A DNA stretch of 64,000 nt, from positions 15,686,001 through 15,750,000 of the forward strand of contig CAVNZM010000001.1 in NCBI GenBank assembly GCA_963693365.1, read 5' to 3'. The DNA is from Amoebidium appalachense (taxonomy: Eukaryota > Ichthyosporea). This document shows positions 48,686 through 59,645 of this stretch, piece by piece. A model generated the notes under the pieces. The model had not been told where the DNA came from and did no database searches. It saw only the letters and a program-made list of their open reading frames with translations. A program made the position numbers and the translations under genes. Position 1 is the first letter of the stretch, and every line of letters begins with the position of its first letter.

Positions 48686-49255
48686 CAGGGAGACCCTTGC
48701 GAACAGAATAACCGGAGAGAGACGGCAAGAGACGAGAAACCTGGCCAAAGAACTAAGGGAGTGTAGAGAAACCGCAAAAATGAGATGATGAGGGAACGGC
48801 AGCCAATGTAGTACAATGTTGGTAGCGATGGAAGATGGGAGGCGACAAAAAGGACGAGGGGGAACGGTGAGGAAGAGAAAGGCTACATATGGGCAGGGTT
48901 CAGGATGGTAGACGGGGATGGGTCATTATAGCAGCAGCACAACTTCTAACCCAGACAATAATTATGACGCTAGAAGGCTCTTATGCTGGCACATGATGAT
49001 GATAACGCTGATGGTATATACCAAGCAAAAACCCCTACATACCTGAGACTGGTTCCTCTTGTGCCTCGAGCAAACAGAATAAGAATAATGATGTGCGAAC
49101 CATGCAGTCCGAGATCATGCCCATGTTGTTCATTATTAGGTCCGATGATAATGGCTTCATGGATCATTTTCCACTCGTCGATGAAAAATCCAAACGTATT
49201 TCTTCTTATTTCGTGTTCATTCCACTAGAATATGTGAAAGAGGTATATCATGTGA

Positions 49256-49283
49256 CACGGCCATCTGTTTCTAGATGGCCGTG
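49256..49283. other. perfect 11-bp inverted repeat (hairpin)
   Basis: CACGGCCATCT (49256-49266), a six-base loop and AGATGGCCGTG (49273-49283) form a perfect stem, flanked on both sides by ATCATGTGA. There is no T-run after it and no adjacent gene, so a terminator role is not supported. It may be a small element end or a protein-binding palindrome. Confidence 0.8.
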
Positions 49284-50785
49284 ATCATGTGAACAGGATC
49301 TTCTCTCTTATAAGTATAGCTATTTATAGCTGGTCCCATGGTTGCGGCCATTGCCTGCATGGCTTACACACCATCACACCAAAATTATCCCCGGGAATGT
49401 AGCCTTTCGATGGATTCAAGATGCTAAAAACATAGGTAACAAGAACGAGAAAGAGCTATAAAAATTATACGTAGGCTTCATGTTTTCTTTGCTTTCAAAC
49501 CCCGGGCCCCCTCTGTTCACTGAGCTGCATAGGCCGGGCTTTTTTTCAAACCCTTTCTGCGACCGTCACCACATGGGTGTTCTAAACACCAACATGACTT
49601 TTGTGGGGCCGATGACTTTACAAAACATATAAGGCCAATCAAAAAACCTATTACAAAGATTATATCTGTAACCATCAATTAGTAATCAGCTGTGCTGTGG
49701 TTAAATGACCGTTCGGGAACCCGCCTTTTTTTCGTTGCACCTTGGTTGCAAAGTGGCCGCCAGCTGGTGTGAAAAGGTCAGAAACTACGAGCGCGAGAGA
49801 GAGAGGTTGAGTTGGGACGTCTGCTTGTTCGCTATACTCGAGATAACAGGTAAGAAGAGGGGTTTGTTATGAAAGATCCTTTGTAGGGCTTTTATTAACA
49901 CATGTAACAATGTTCCGCGTGTTTTGCTTGCTTGCTGTAGTCTTTTTTGTTCTGTGCTCAACCATGTGTTTAGGTCTTCTAGCACCTCGACATGCTGGTT
50001 GTCTCGTGAGGGAATAATAGTTGGGAACACGAGAATAGCAGTGCATAGTGGAGGAAAATGTCAAATGTTAATACCTACGAAAAGGGCACAGAATTTTGCT
50101 TTTTCTTAGTTGGAATAAGCATCCAACTCCCGGTTCCTCCAACCTTTCCTGCACAACATATAGAACACACATACACGCGCACATACATGGCACGCACCAC
50201 GTACACGCGCACAAGCACATGCACACGCACATACCCCAAAACCTCTCCTACACACATACACAGTGTGAGAGAGAGTTGGGGAGGGGGGGGGGGGGGGGGG
50301 AGTGTGTTTGTGTGTGTGTGAGTTACGGAGATGCGCACCCGCAACACACACACACACAAAGAGAGAGAGAGAGAGATACACACAGTTCATACTCTGCATA
50401 CACACAAGCAGTTAATTGCTTTCCTTGCATTTCTTAATTTCACCTACCTTCCTGCTCTGGGCTTTGTCAGTTGCTGTTAGCTAGCCCTTGGCTGTCTTTG
50501 TTGAGTTCAAGCTGTGAAAGGGGGTTAAGATGTGACTCCGGTTCCATGAAGATGTGGGTAACGAGAGAGATTGAGTCCTGGTTGCAAAAGGGAGGTGTGT
50601 GGGTGTGATTTGGGGAGAGGGGGGGGGGAGAGGGGGAGGGAAGGGGAAGGAGATCCAGCAGCGTGTTGGGTAGGCACAGCATGTTGAATGAGGATGTTGT
50701 GGTAGTGGGCTGCACCTTGCTTAGCTTCATGACCTGGATTCTTTTATTTGTTGATCTCGAAAAAGGGAACGAAAAGGAATGCTGA

Positions 50786-51040
50786 GTGTGCAAAAAATTA
50801 TCCCTGAACGCAGAAAAGAACAGCAAAAGAAGAAGAAACGAAAGGAAGGACGCAAGGAGGAAGGAACCCGGAATTGCACAAAGAGAACGAAAGACGAGCA
50901 AGAAAGGTAAGAGACGCAGAAAACAAGGAAGATCACGAACAGGGCCACAAACCAGAAGTAATCAACAGAACGGAAAAGACGGAAATATCAAGACAGTAGA
51001 CCAACATGGCATACACTCCCCTCCCATCCAGGCGCCCTGA
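50786..51040 (+). other. purine-rich 5' leader with basic upstream ORF overlapping the CCCH start
   Basis: The 220 bases before the CCCH start codon are strongly A/G-rich. An 84-codon ATG frame rich in Lys and Arg crosses the main ATG at 51006 in another frame. If transcribed in the 5' leader it would act as an overlapping upstream ORF and lower translation of the main ORF. The composition alone could produce such a frame. Confidence 0.35.
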
Positions 51041-51887
51041 GCGGGTGTGCAGTTTCTACGGTACTGCCATTGGATGCCGCAAGGGGCCAGCCTGCCCCTT
51101 CCTCCATCTCTCCGAGCCTCATGACCCGCGCGATCTCTACCCTGCAGCCGGCGTCCCGTATGCCCCAGCAGGGGTTTATGGGGGATATGGAGCTACGGCG
51201 GGGACCTACGGGGTGCCTGCAGGGGGGTATGGGGCACCAGCCCCTGCCTCCGATGCAGGCACACGCACGTGCACGTATTGGGCGGAGAGGGGGTTTTGCA
51301 GAAAGGGGGGACGCGTGCCCGTTCTCCCACCTGGGTGCTCCCGGGGGCGTTGCCGGTGTAGGTTCACGCAGGGAGTCGCTTTCCAACGGGGGTGAGGCAG
51401 CCGTGTGCACGTTCTGGGCGGAGAGGGGCTCGTGCAAGAAGGGTGACACGTGCAACTTCTCCCACGCCGGAATGCCGGGATCCGCACGTGTCCCTCCCCC
51501 ACGCGCCGTGGCCGGCTATCCATATGCCGCCGTAGGCACTCTTCCGTATGACCCCCTGTCCGCTATGGCTCCCTCTCCCTACGCTGCTCTCCCCATGGCT
51601 GTGGGGGGTGGGCGGCCAGGGTTTGCGCCGATTCTTCCTGCCCCGCGCGCCAAGTTCTGTTCGTTTTACAACGAGGGGAAGTGCAAGAAGGGGCCGCAGT
51701 GCGACCATCTTCACGTTGTGATTCTTGCCGATGACGCGCCCATGCCCGAGCGTAGGGTGTGTGCGTACTTCAAGGAGGGCACGTGCAAGAAGGGCAATCA
51801 GTGTGACCATCTGCACGTGGTGCGCGAGCGCGAGAAGGAGGAGGTACATAATCCCCCCTCCCCCCCCCCCCCCCCCCTTCCCCAAAT

Positions 51888-51919
<32 letters not shown>

Positions 51920-52321
51920 AAAAACACACAATCCTTTCCCCTCCCCCCCACTCTTCCTCCAGCCCGCCCCCGTCCCCCCCGAGGATGGTCTCGGCTTATG
52001 GTGTGCATTCTTTAAGTGTGTGTTGCAAATTTGTAATCTGGTGTCCGTCGTGAATGTGTACTTTGCACTCTGGAACGCATGCTCAACCCCCCCCCCCCCC
52101 CCCCCCCCCCCGCCCCCGGGGGCGGCCCTCCTTCCACCCCACCCTGATACAGAGAAGGAACGGCACTCATACATGCATTCATGGCATCCTCCTTGTTGTT
52201 CTCGTATTGCTGATATGTTGTTTCCATCGATCCTCCTGTTCTGATTTGATGCACACCGGCTGTGAGATGTATGCTGCTTGTAGATATGTGCCGTTTCCTT
52301 TTTTGCTCTCAGTATTCTACT

Positions 52322-52358
<37 letters not shown>

Positions 52359-52520
52359 CGCCCGCGCGGCCTCTGCAAGCCGCCCCCTGGGGTCCCGTTG
52401 TCTTCTGGCCCCTACGCCTTTTATCCTCGGAGTTTGCATGAGTTTGGTTATGCCATGGTTCTGACTTGCGACAATTGCCGAATGTCCATAGCATACTAAT
52501 ATTAGGGGGAGGGGGTGTGT

Positions 52521-52551
<31 letters not shown>

Positions 52552-52647
52552 GGGGGGGGCGAGGACCAAAAGCCCGGAAAAGAAGCTGGTGTGGGATCGT
52601 GTGTAGATCGGGGTCCATGAGTGAAAAGTTGAAGAATGTTATGCTAA

Positions 52648-52686
<39 letters not shown>

Positions 52687-52900
52687 GTGGAGAAGCGCAT
52701 TGAGAGATGCATGGCCGAGCGGCTGGAAAAGGTCTGCCCGTTCTTTTGGAGTGCCACGTGCAAGAAGGGCATGGCCTGTGGTATGTACATATGCACGTAC
52801 ACCTGCACACACATGTGCAAGAATGGGCACGCAACTACGTCGATACAGACACACCAGCACTATTCCCCCTCCCCCCTCCCCTCCCCCCGGTACACACACG

Positions 52901-52932
<32 letters not shown>

Positions 52933-53196
52933 CACACACACACAGAGACACACACACTCTCTCTGTGCTTTGCACTCCGCATTGTGTTGTCGGTCGTGAA
53001 TGTAGCCATACTTGTAATGTATCCTAACCTCCCGCTCCCCTTCCCCACTTGGGCCCTCCCTGAGGATGGGCTCTGCTTATGACGCATACTGTGCGCATGG
53101 CTGATGTTGCATACTTGAATGTTTGCCTTTGCATGTGTCCTGCACCATGCTTCTCATCGTGTATGCGTACTTCGTACCGTGTTCCGCATTCAAACC

Positions 53197-53227
<31 letters not shown>

Positions 53228-53536
53228 AAAAAAAAAAAAAAAAGAAGAAGAAAAAAGAAAAACCAAAAACTAATACGCGATCTGGGCTCTCCGGGTATGG
53301 GGGTGCTGCTTGTATTGCACTTTGTCCTGTCCTGCCTTTCCTTTCATGGTTTTTTATGTTTCTTCTTTGTTTATTTAGGTGTTCCGTGTTCTGTCGTGTA
53401 TATCAAACCCCCCCCCCCCCCCTCTTTCTTTGAGGATGGGCCCTGCTAATGATAACACTCCTTCGTCTGTACTTTGCAAAATTTGCATTTTCTTGTCCAT
53501 CGTAAATGTGTACTTCGTACCGTGTAACACATGCCC

Positions 53537-53567
<31 letters not shown>

Positions 53568-54192
53568 AAAAAAAAAAAAAAAAATCGCCCCGGCCCATGG
53601 GTCATGGCATGTTTCCGTACTCGTCAAAGTGTGCCTCATGTTAGCTGATATCATATCCCGGTTTTCTTTTTCTCCTCCACACGTACCCTGCCAGTCAGTG
53701 TCTTGATTAATTACTTGTTCACTCACCATCTAGCACCTGCATGACTTTTTGGTCAATGATGCTGCGTACATTGTTTCTGCGCAGCCAATCATACTGACCA
53801 CACTATGCACGTGCACGCAGACACGCTGCACCTTATGCCCCGGCAGCGTGCGCCTGCGGGTGCACGTGTGTGCCAGTACTTTGAGGCGTCCAGGGTGTGC
53901 AAGAAGAACAACCAGTGCGAGTTCCTGCACGTCGTCGACAGGTGTGTGTGCCTGCTGGATTTTCTTCTCTCTTCACTCTTTTTTTTTTTTTTTGCCGGGA
54001 GGGGGGGGGGGGGGGGGAGGGGTCTTTTCTTTTCTTCTCTCCCTCCCACACCCCCGCGCCTCCATTTTTTTCCTGCCTTAGTTTTCATGTGTGCTGGTGG
54101 TAGGTGTTTGGGGGGGGGGGGGGGCTTTTTTGTTTTTTGTTTTCTTGTTCCCCCCTCCCCCCATCCCCCAAATCACCACACACACACGCACG

Positions 54193-54227
<35 letters not shown>

Positions 54228-54628
54228 TCTCATGCATGAATGTGATCTTGGTACTCTGTTACACATGATCCCCCCCTCCCCCCCTCCCCCCCGGGGCAAC
54301 CCACACACCCACCCACACCCACACAACACATCGGCCCCCCTCTGAGGATGGGTTCTGCTTTTGTTGTTTACTGCACACGTTGCTGATGATGCATACTTAA
54401 ACAGTTGCTTTGGAGTGTGTGTGGATGTCTGAATGTAGTTGTTACAGTATTCAAGGCTAGATTTACATGCCCTTGCCAAATTTAACCTTATACAGACCCA
54501 CATCCGACATGCCTCTGGACATTGGGTTCCTGAGCAACGGGGGGTCCAAGAAGAGGGAGCTGGAGGAAGACTTGGATGACGTGGGGGGCAAGAGGGCACG
54601 CCATGACGAGGACGAGGACGTGCTGTGA
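51006..54628 (+). CDS. protein with seven CCCH-type zinc fingers, 4 exons, one apparent frameshift
   Basis: Exons: 51006-51843, 52687-52780, 53821-53941, 54496-54628. This gives about 394 residues if one extra G in exon 1 is discounted. Finger 1 is CSFYGTAIGC...C...H (Cys15, 24, 30, His34). Finger 2 begins CTYWAERGFC and finger 3 CTFWAERGSC. Fingers 4 and 5 contain CKKGPQCDHLH and CKKGNQCDHLH. Finger 6 is completed across the exon 2/3 junction (CKKGMAC/DTLH), which confirms that splice. Finger 7 contains CKKNNQCEFLH. Gly/Ala/Tyr/Pro-rich linkers separate the first four fingers. The tail has a Lys/Arg patch (GGKRARH) and an acidic end. CCCH fingers of this kind bind single-stranded RNA, so an mRNA-processing or decay role is likely. 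The frameshift falls in a run of six G near 51305-51310, inside finger 2, where one base fewer restores the motif. Confidence 0.85.
51976..52088 (+). mobile_element. diverged SINE-like repeat copy F in CCCH intron 1
   Basis: It begins GAGGATGGTCTCGGCTTATG and ends CTTTGCACTCTGGAACGCATGCTCAA followed by C runs. The layout (GAGGATGG box, CTTATG, GTGAATGTGTACTT, then C run) parallels copies B and D, with many substitutions. Confidence 0.6.
53047..53243 (+). mobile_element. SINE-like repeat copy D with C-then-A tail
   Basis: The copy from CTTGGGCCCTCCCTGAGGAT to GCATTCAAA is nearly identical to copies B and C in the shared part. It then continues as a run of about 20 C followed by about 24 A. 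This is the clearest case of a CnAn tail on this repeat. It lies in intron 2 of the CCCH gene, in sense. Confidence 0.8.
53428..53584 (+). mobile_element. diverged SINE-like repeat copy E with C-then-A tail
   Basis: It begins GAGGATGGGCCCTGCTAATG, contains AAATGTGTACTTCGTACCGTG and ends in about 23 C followed by about 25 A. It follows copy D in the same intron, so the CCCH gene carries at least three copies, with fragments near 52960-53030, 54225-54275 and 54340-54450. Confidence 0.7.
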
Positions 54629-55202
54629 GTGTGTGCATGCACGTGTACACGTACAGACATGCACACACATGCACACACATACACACAGACACACACAGAC
54701 ACATGTACAGGCACACACACATAGGCATGCACACGTACGGACGCACACGCACACGTACACACACGTACATGGACACAGGCATGCAAACATGCAGAGAGGG
54801 AGATAGGTAGAGGGGGGGGAGGAGAGAGAGACACACACACACAATTACTCGCACTCACTACACTCGAACATGCGCACAGACACTCACATTGTGACAGATG
54901 TGGCACCGTGCCTCACAGGTTTACGGCCTGGGTGAGCGTGCGAGCCTGAAGTTACTAGATGTGTAGTTATGCTCTTGTAACCGACTGGTGTAGGAGTGTG
55001 CATATGCTTATGATCGGGAGCATTATCGGCTACATGTGATGACTTTGCTACTACTAACTAGTATGATGTAATCGTCTGTGGTGTAGTTAGGATAATCTGA
55101 TTTTGTATTCCGAGGCATCGCTGGCAGTAGTGTGTTAAGAACTAGGATTGACCCGCGTAACACTACATTAATATTGTCAGAAGTTCCACACAATGTACAT
55201 GT

Positions 55203-55208
55203 AATAAA
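55203..55208 (+). terminator. candidate poly(A) signal AATAAA of the CCCH gene
   Basis: AATAAA lies 575 bases after the stop at 54628, in AT-rich DNA. It is plausible but unconfirmed. Confidence 0.35.
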
Positions 55209-55539
55209 TGGATCACCTCGAGTTCAGTCGAGTTTATTAAAGTGTGTGTGTGTTGTTGTTGAAGGTGTTGATGGAGAGGCTTTCTTTAATTAGAAAGATG
55301 TCAAACAGACACGGTGGCACAGACAGGGTTAAGAAAGAACGGTGGATGATAAACAAAAGATTAGTGATACCCCTAGTCTCCTCCGGGCCCCCTAAACATG
55401 TCACACCCACTGTCACATCACTGATGATGTGTTTCCATGATACCTCTCTCCCTGAAGCCCTGAGCCATCGTGATGGTTCTGTTCCTCCCCCTCCCAGGCT
55501 CTTCCGTTTGTGCTCTATTATCTCTCTAGTTCGAGCTCT

Positions 55540-55543
55540 TCCT

Positions 55544-55575
<32 letters not shown>

Positions 55576-55739
55576 ATCCCTCTCTCCCTCTCGAGAGCTC
55601 TCGTATTGCAAAGGCTTCCCCCTCACCCTTTCTCCCTCTCTGCCTGTCTTCTCCTGAATGTCCACACACTCTCTCTCCCCCTCCCTCCCTCTCTGTCTCT
55701 CTCCCCGAACCTCTCTCCCTCCTTCCTTCTCTCTCCCTC

Positions 55740-55776
<37 letters not shown>

Positions 55777-55935
55777 CCTCCCCCCCCCCCTCTGCGGCAC
55801 GGGCCTCTCTCAGGCTGTCTCTCTCTCTCACTCTCCCCCCGGCCCCCCTCCCCCCGCCTTCTCTCCCACTCTCCCCCTCTCTCTCCCTGCCTGTCTTTTA
55901 AGAATGCTTTCCGAGGCTCCCTCCCTCCCTCCCTC

Positions 55936-55969
<34 letters not shown>

Positions 55970-55984
55970 CTCTCTCGCTCTCTC

Positions 55985-56023
<39 letters not shown>

Positions 56024-56155
56024 GATCGCGAGCTGTCTCCCCCCCTCCCCCCCCCCCCCCCCCCCCCCCCGTCTCTGCCTCTCTCTCTCTCTAATAATAT
56101 TAGCTTTCTCTCTCTGAGTCTCTCTCCGTTTCTCTCTCCGAGGCTCTTGCCCCTA

Positions 56156-56187
<32 letters not shown>

Positions 56188-56340
56188 CTCTCTCTCTCCC
56201 CCAGCCCGCCCCCCCTCTCTCACTCACTCACTCTCTTTCTTTCTCTCTCTCTCTCTCCCTCCCTCCCTCCCTCCCTCCCTCCCTCCCTCCCTCCCTCCCT
56301 CCCTCCCCCCCCTCCCCCCCCCCCCCCCCCCCCCCCCCCC
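55540..56340. repeat. pyrimidine-only CT/C satellite
   Basis: About 800 bases of (CT)n, (CCCT)n and C runs, with a few complex words such as CTCGATCGCGAGCTG near 56023 and CTAATAATATTAGC near 56091. A (CCCT)n block lies at about 56257-56305. Long Ser/Leu/Pro reading frames here are products of the repeat, not genes. Confidence 0.95.
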
Positions 56341-56349
56341 CACCTCCCG

Positions 56350-57330
56350 CGGCTCTCGACTCTTATCATCTATTTATTCTTCCCTTCTCTCTATATCATC
56401 TATTTTTCTTATTCATCTCTTTTATCTCATCTATTTATTATTATTTACTTCTCTTTCCGTATATCATCTATTTATTCTTCCCTTACCTCTTTATTATTCC
56501 ATTTATTCTTCTCTTTATATCATTTATTTATTCTTCCCTTCTCTTTATATTATCTATTTAACTTTATTTCTCTCTTTATGTCATATATTTATTCTTAATA
56601 CTAATCCAAATTTAAATATAAATAGATCAGTTAGTTAGATCATCAATTTGTGGAGTCTAAGGTTAATGGTTCAAGTCTAGTTCCTTAGTTGTTTGACTTT
56701 AGAAGGTATTTAGCTCAAAGAATAAAGCATTGATTTTTTTAATTCAGTGGCTGTAGGTTCAGATATTTTAATATCTAAATAAAATAATCATTCAAGATAA
56801 GAGTACTATCAAGATAAGAGTACTATTCAATATTAGGAAAGAGAAAGTATGAAAATAAATATATAAATAAACTGTGAGGTCAGGTAGCTCCTAGAGATAG
56901 GCTGGGCAACCGTTATCATTATTTAGAATTGGTTCTAAATTCTTATTTAAAATTTGTTTGCTATTATCGTGGTAACTGTGTATTATTATTAATTAAGATT
57001 CGTCTCTCCTAGTTGAGAGGCTACTTCTTACTTAAGCTATTATTTTATGAGTTTAGTAAGAGATGATACAGTAGTGCTATAGTACTATTGCTGGTGTAAG
57101 TATTCTAAAAATAAGAGTACTTTAAATTTATCTCATTAGTATTAATGAGGAGACATTGATCTAGTGTATATAAAAAGTAATACAACTTTCTTTAAGTAGA
57201 AATAGACGTTATAAGAGATACTAGAATCAAAGGGTATTTTTTATAAATTTATAGGCTATAGGATATAAGATTTTATAAAAGGAAAATGATAAAGTTTGCT
57301 TTGTGATTCTGATCATGTCTCGAGGCTCAG
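56350..57330. other. AT-rich island next to the assembly gap
   Basis: Base composition changes abruptly from C-rich to strongly AT-rich, first with (TCTATTTATTCTTCCCTT)-like repeats and then with non-repetitive AT-rich DNA. It resembles organellar DNA more than the surrounding sequence. A tRNA-like segment near 56702-56780 has a possible acceptor stem (AGGTATT with AATATCT) but a poor T arm. It may be a nuclear copy of mitochondrial DNA or a misjoin at the gap. Confidence 0.4.
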
Positions 57331-57339
57331 CCCCCCCCC

Positions 57340-57839
57340 NNNNNNNNNNNNNNNNNNNNNNNNNNNNNNNNNNNNNNNNNNNNNNNNNNNNNNNNNNNNN
57401 NNNNNNNNNNNNNNNNNNNNNNNNNNNNNNNNNNNNNNNNNNNNNNNNNNNNNNNNNNNNNNNNNNNNNNNNNNNNNNNNNNNNNNNNNNNNNNNNNNNN
57501 NNNNNNNNNNNNNNNNNNNNNNNNNNNNNNNNNNNNNNNNNNNNNNNNNNNNNNNNNNNNNNNNNNNNNNNNNNNNNNNNNNNNNNNNNNNNNNNNNNNN
57601 NNNNNNNNNNNNNNNNNNNNNNNNNNNNNNNNNNNNNNNNNNNNNNNNNNNNNNNNNNNNNNNNNNNNNNNNNNNNNNNNNNNNNNNNNNNNNNNNNNNN
57701 NNNNNNNNNNNNNNNNNNNNNNNNNNNNNNNNNNNNNNNNNNNNNNNNNNNNNNNNNNNNNNNNNNNNNNNNNNNNNNNNNNNNNNNNNNNNNNNNNNNN
57801 NNNNNNNNNNNNNNNNNNNNNNNNNNNNNNNNNNNNNNN
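57340..57839. other. assembly gap of exactly 500 N
   Basis: A run of exactly 500 N, which looks like a fixed-size placeholder. The left flank ends in a C run and the right flank begins TGGCACTGTTC. The two sides may not be truly adjacent. Confidence 0.99.
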
Positions 57840-58006
57840 TGGCACTGTTCTGCAACTTCGCGCGCAGTTGCGGATTCCTATTGGTTCGCAGGTTTATCCT
57901 TGCCGAAGCTGGTGGGTCAAACAAGTAGTGCGGACATTGTGAATATGCATACATACAGTATATACATACATCATACATGCATACATACATACATACATAC
58001 ACACAT

Positions 58007-58191
<185 letters not shown>

Positions 58192-59051
58192 TGTTAACTA
58201 TATCTATGTTAGCTTTGTGCGCTGTTCTGGTAGAATTCGAACCGTAGAAGGCACCCTGCTACCTTTGGAGGTAGCTCTTATTTTTCAAGGCTGACAAAAC
58301 TCTCCTTCCGAAGCGACTGATCACGCGCCAACGTCTTATACCCTTGAAAAATAGAGAGTATACGGCGGCTGAGACCACAGTCGAACGTGGCAGAGGCACC
58401 AAACAAACAAAGTTGTCCAGTACTGAGTGTTCACGTGCACGAACATCCCCATATGATCTCCGCAGAAGTATATGGGTTGGAGCCAAAGTCAGTACATGGC
58501 AACCCTAAACCCTAAATAAATAATATGGGCTTTATTTTGTATATTTCGACCTACTGTCCTTTATTTGCCTTCACTTCAGCGTTCATGAGGACCAGTCAAG
58601 TTTCCCGCCGGTATGGTGCCTCAAACATTCCAGAGTATCAGGTATCAGGAGTTTAAATTTCCAACCCTGCCTCAAAAGCTACACAGAAATTGATAGTGAT
58701 TGGCTCAGTCCGTCTAATGGCATGCAGGTGCATTCCAGTGATACTTGCCCCGTTATTAACACCGGGACTCTTGAAGTTCGACGGCTTTTTCTCTACAGTA
58801 CCTTGAACTCCCGTTCTAAGGGAACCTTTCTAATACTACTAATTTATAAGGGTCACTAGGCCTTTTTTTTTAAAGGACCTATATATCTCTAATCTACTTT
58901 TGTTGGCAATAGAGCCCTCGAATCAGGGATTCCGGACCCGGCCAGCGCCCGGCTGCTCACGCGGACTTCAGGAGGAATCACATTTTGCGTTTTAACTTTT
59001 CGCCTTTGTAAGGTACGTCACCTTACCAGGAACCGAAATTCTAAATTGGGA

Positions 59052-59255
59052 CCACGGTCCTGTAGGCGTTCACTTTGACGTCGTTTGTAGCTACCGTTTT
59101 TCTGTGCACCTTTTTTTTTGGTGATAAAGCTTTAAGGGAGTTTAGGCAAGGGGCTGTCCACGGTCCTGTAGGCGTTCACTTTAACGTCGTTTGTCTATGG
59201 TTATCCTGTGCACTTTTTTTTTTTTGGTGAAAAAGGGAGTTTTGGCAAGGGGCTG
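59052..59255. repeat. 106-bp imperfect tandem repeat
   Basis: Two copies start CCACGGTCCTGTAGGCGTTC at 59052 and 59158. They share CGTCGTTTGT, a T run, GGTGA and GGCAAGGGGCTGT. They differ by several substitutions and small indels, so the duplication is older than the one at 28631. It lies about 400 bases upstream of the GPCR gene start. Confidence 0.9.
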
Positions 59256-59645
59256 TGCATATACAAACACGAGCACTAGCACAAGGTTTTTTTAGCTTTC
59301 CTTTGCCTGAAAGTTAGCTGATAGTAATAACCACATACGACCGAAAGGGGATAGAGCAAATCACCCATTTAGTATCAGTGAACTTTGCAGCAAAAGGTTA
59401 TTCCTATGAGTACTTACTCTCTTTATCATAGGTTTTTAGTTTATAACACAATGCAGACAAGCTTCACCGTACCTGCAAATATATGCGCTGGTTAACCTAG
59501 ATGGAGCATAATGGTTAGGTGCGACTGGTAGTCTCCTGTTCAAAGCTGAAACTTTCTTTTGTCATTTTTGCGTTCTTTTTGAGGCAGTTGGTGGCAATCG
59601 AGATAGCCCACCTGATTTTTTTCCTTCGGGGTTTCCGAAACCAAC

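Noticed and set aside
49093-49284. 63-codon (+) frame in complex DNA
   Set aside because: It ends inside the 49256-49283 hairpin and has no homology I recognise or supporting context.
53734-53820. HLHDFLVNDAAYI frame as a CCCH exon start
   Set aside because: It gives the wrong phase, while starting at 53821 completes finger 6 exactly (C-x5-C-x3-H).
55510-56638. Long Ser/Leu/Pro frames in the CT satellite
   Set aside because: They are products of (CT)n and C runs, open in several frames at once, with no complex protein sequence.
56702-56780. tRNA-Lys(UUU)-like fold
   Set aside because: The acceptor stem pairs and the anticodon arm is fair, but the T arm does not form and the D stem has a mismatch.
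58259-58486. 75-codon (-) frame with basic residues
   Set aside because: It is short, has no recognised domain and no splice partners.
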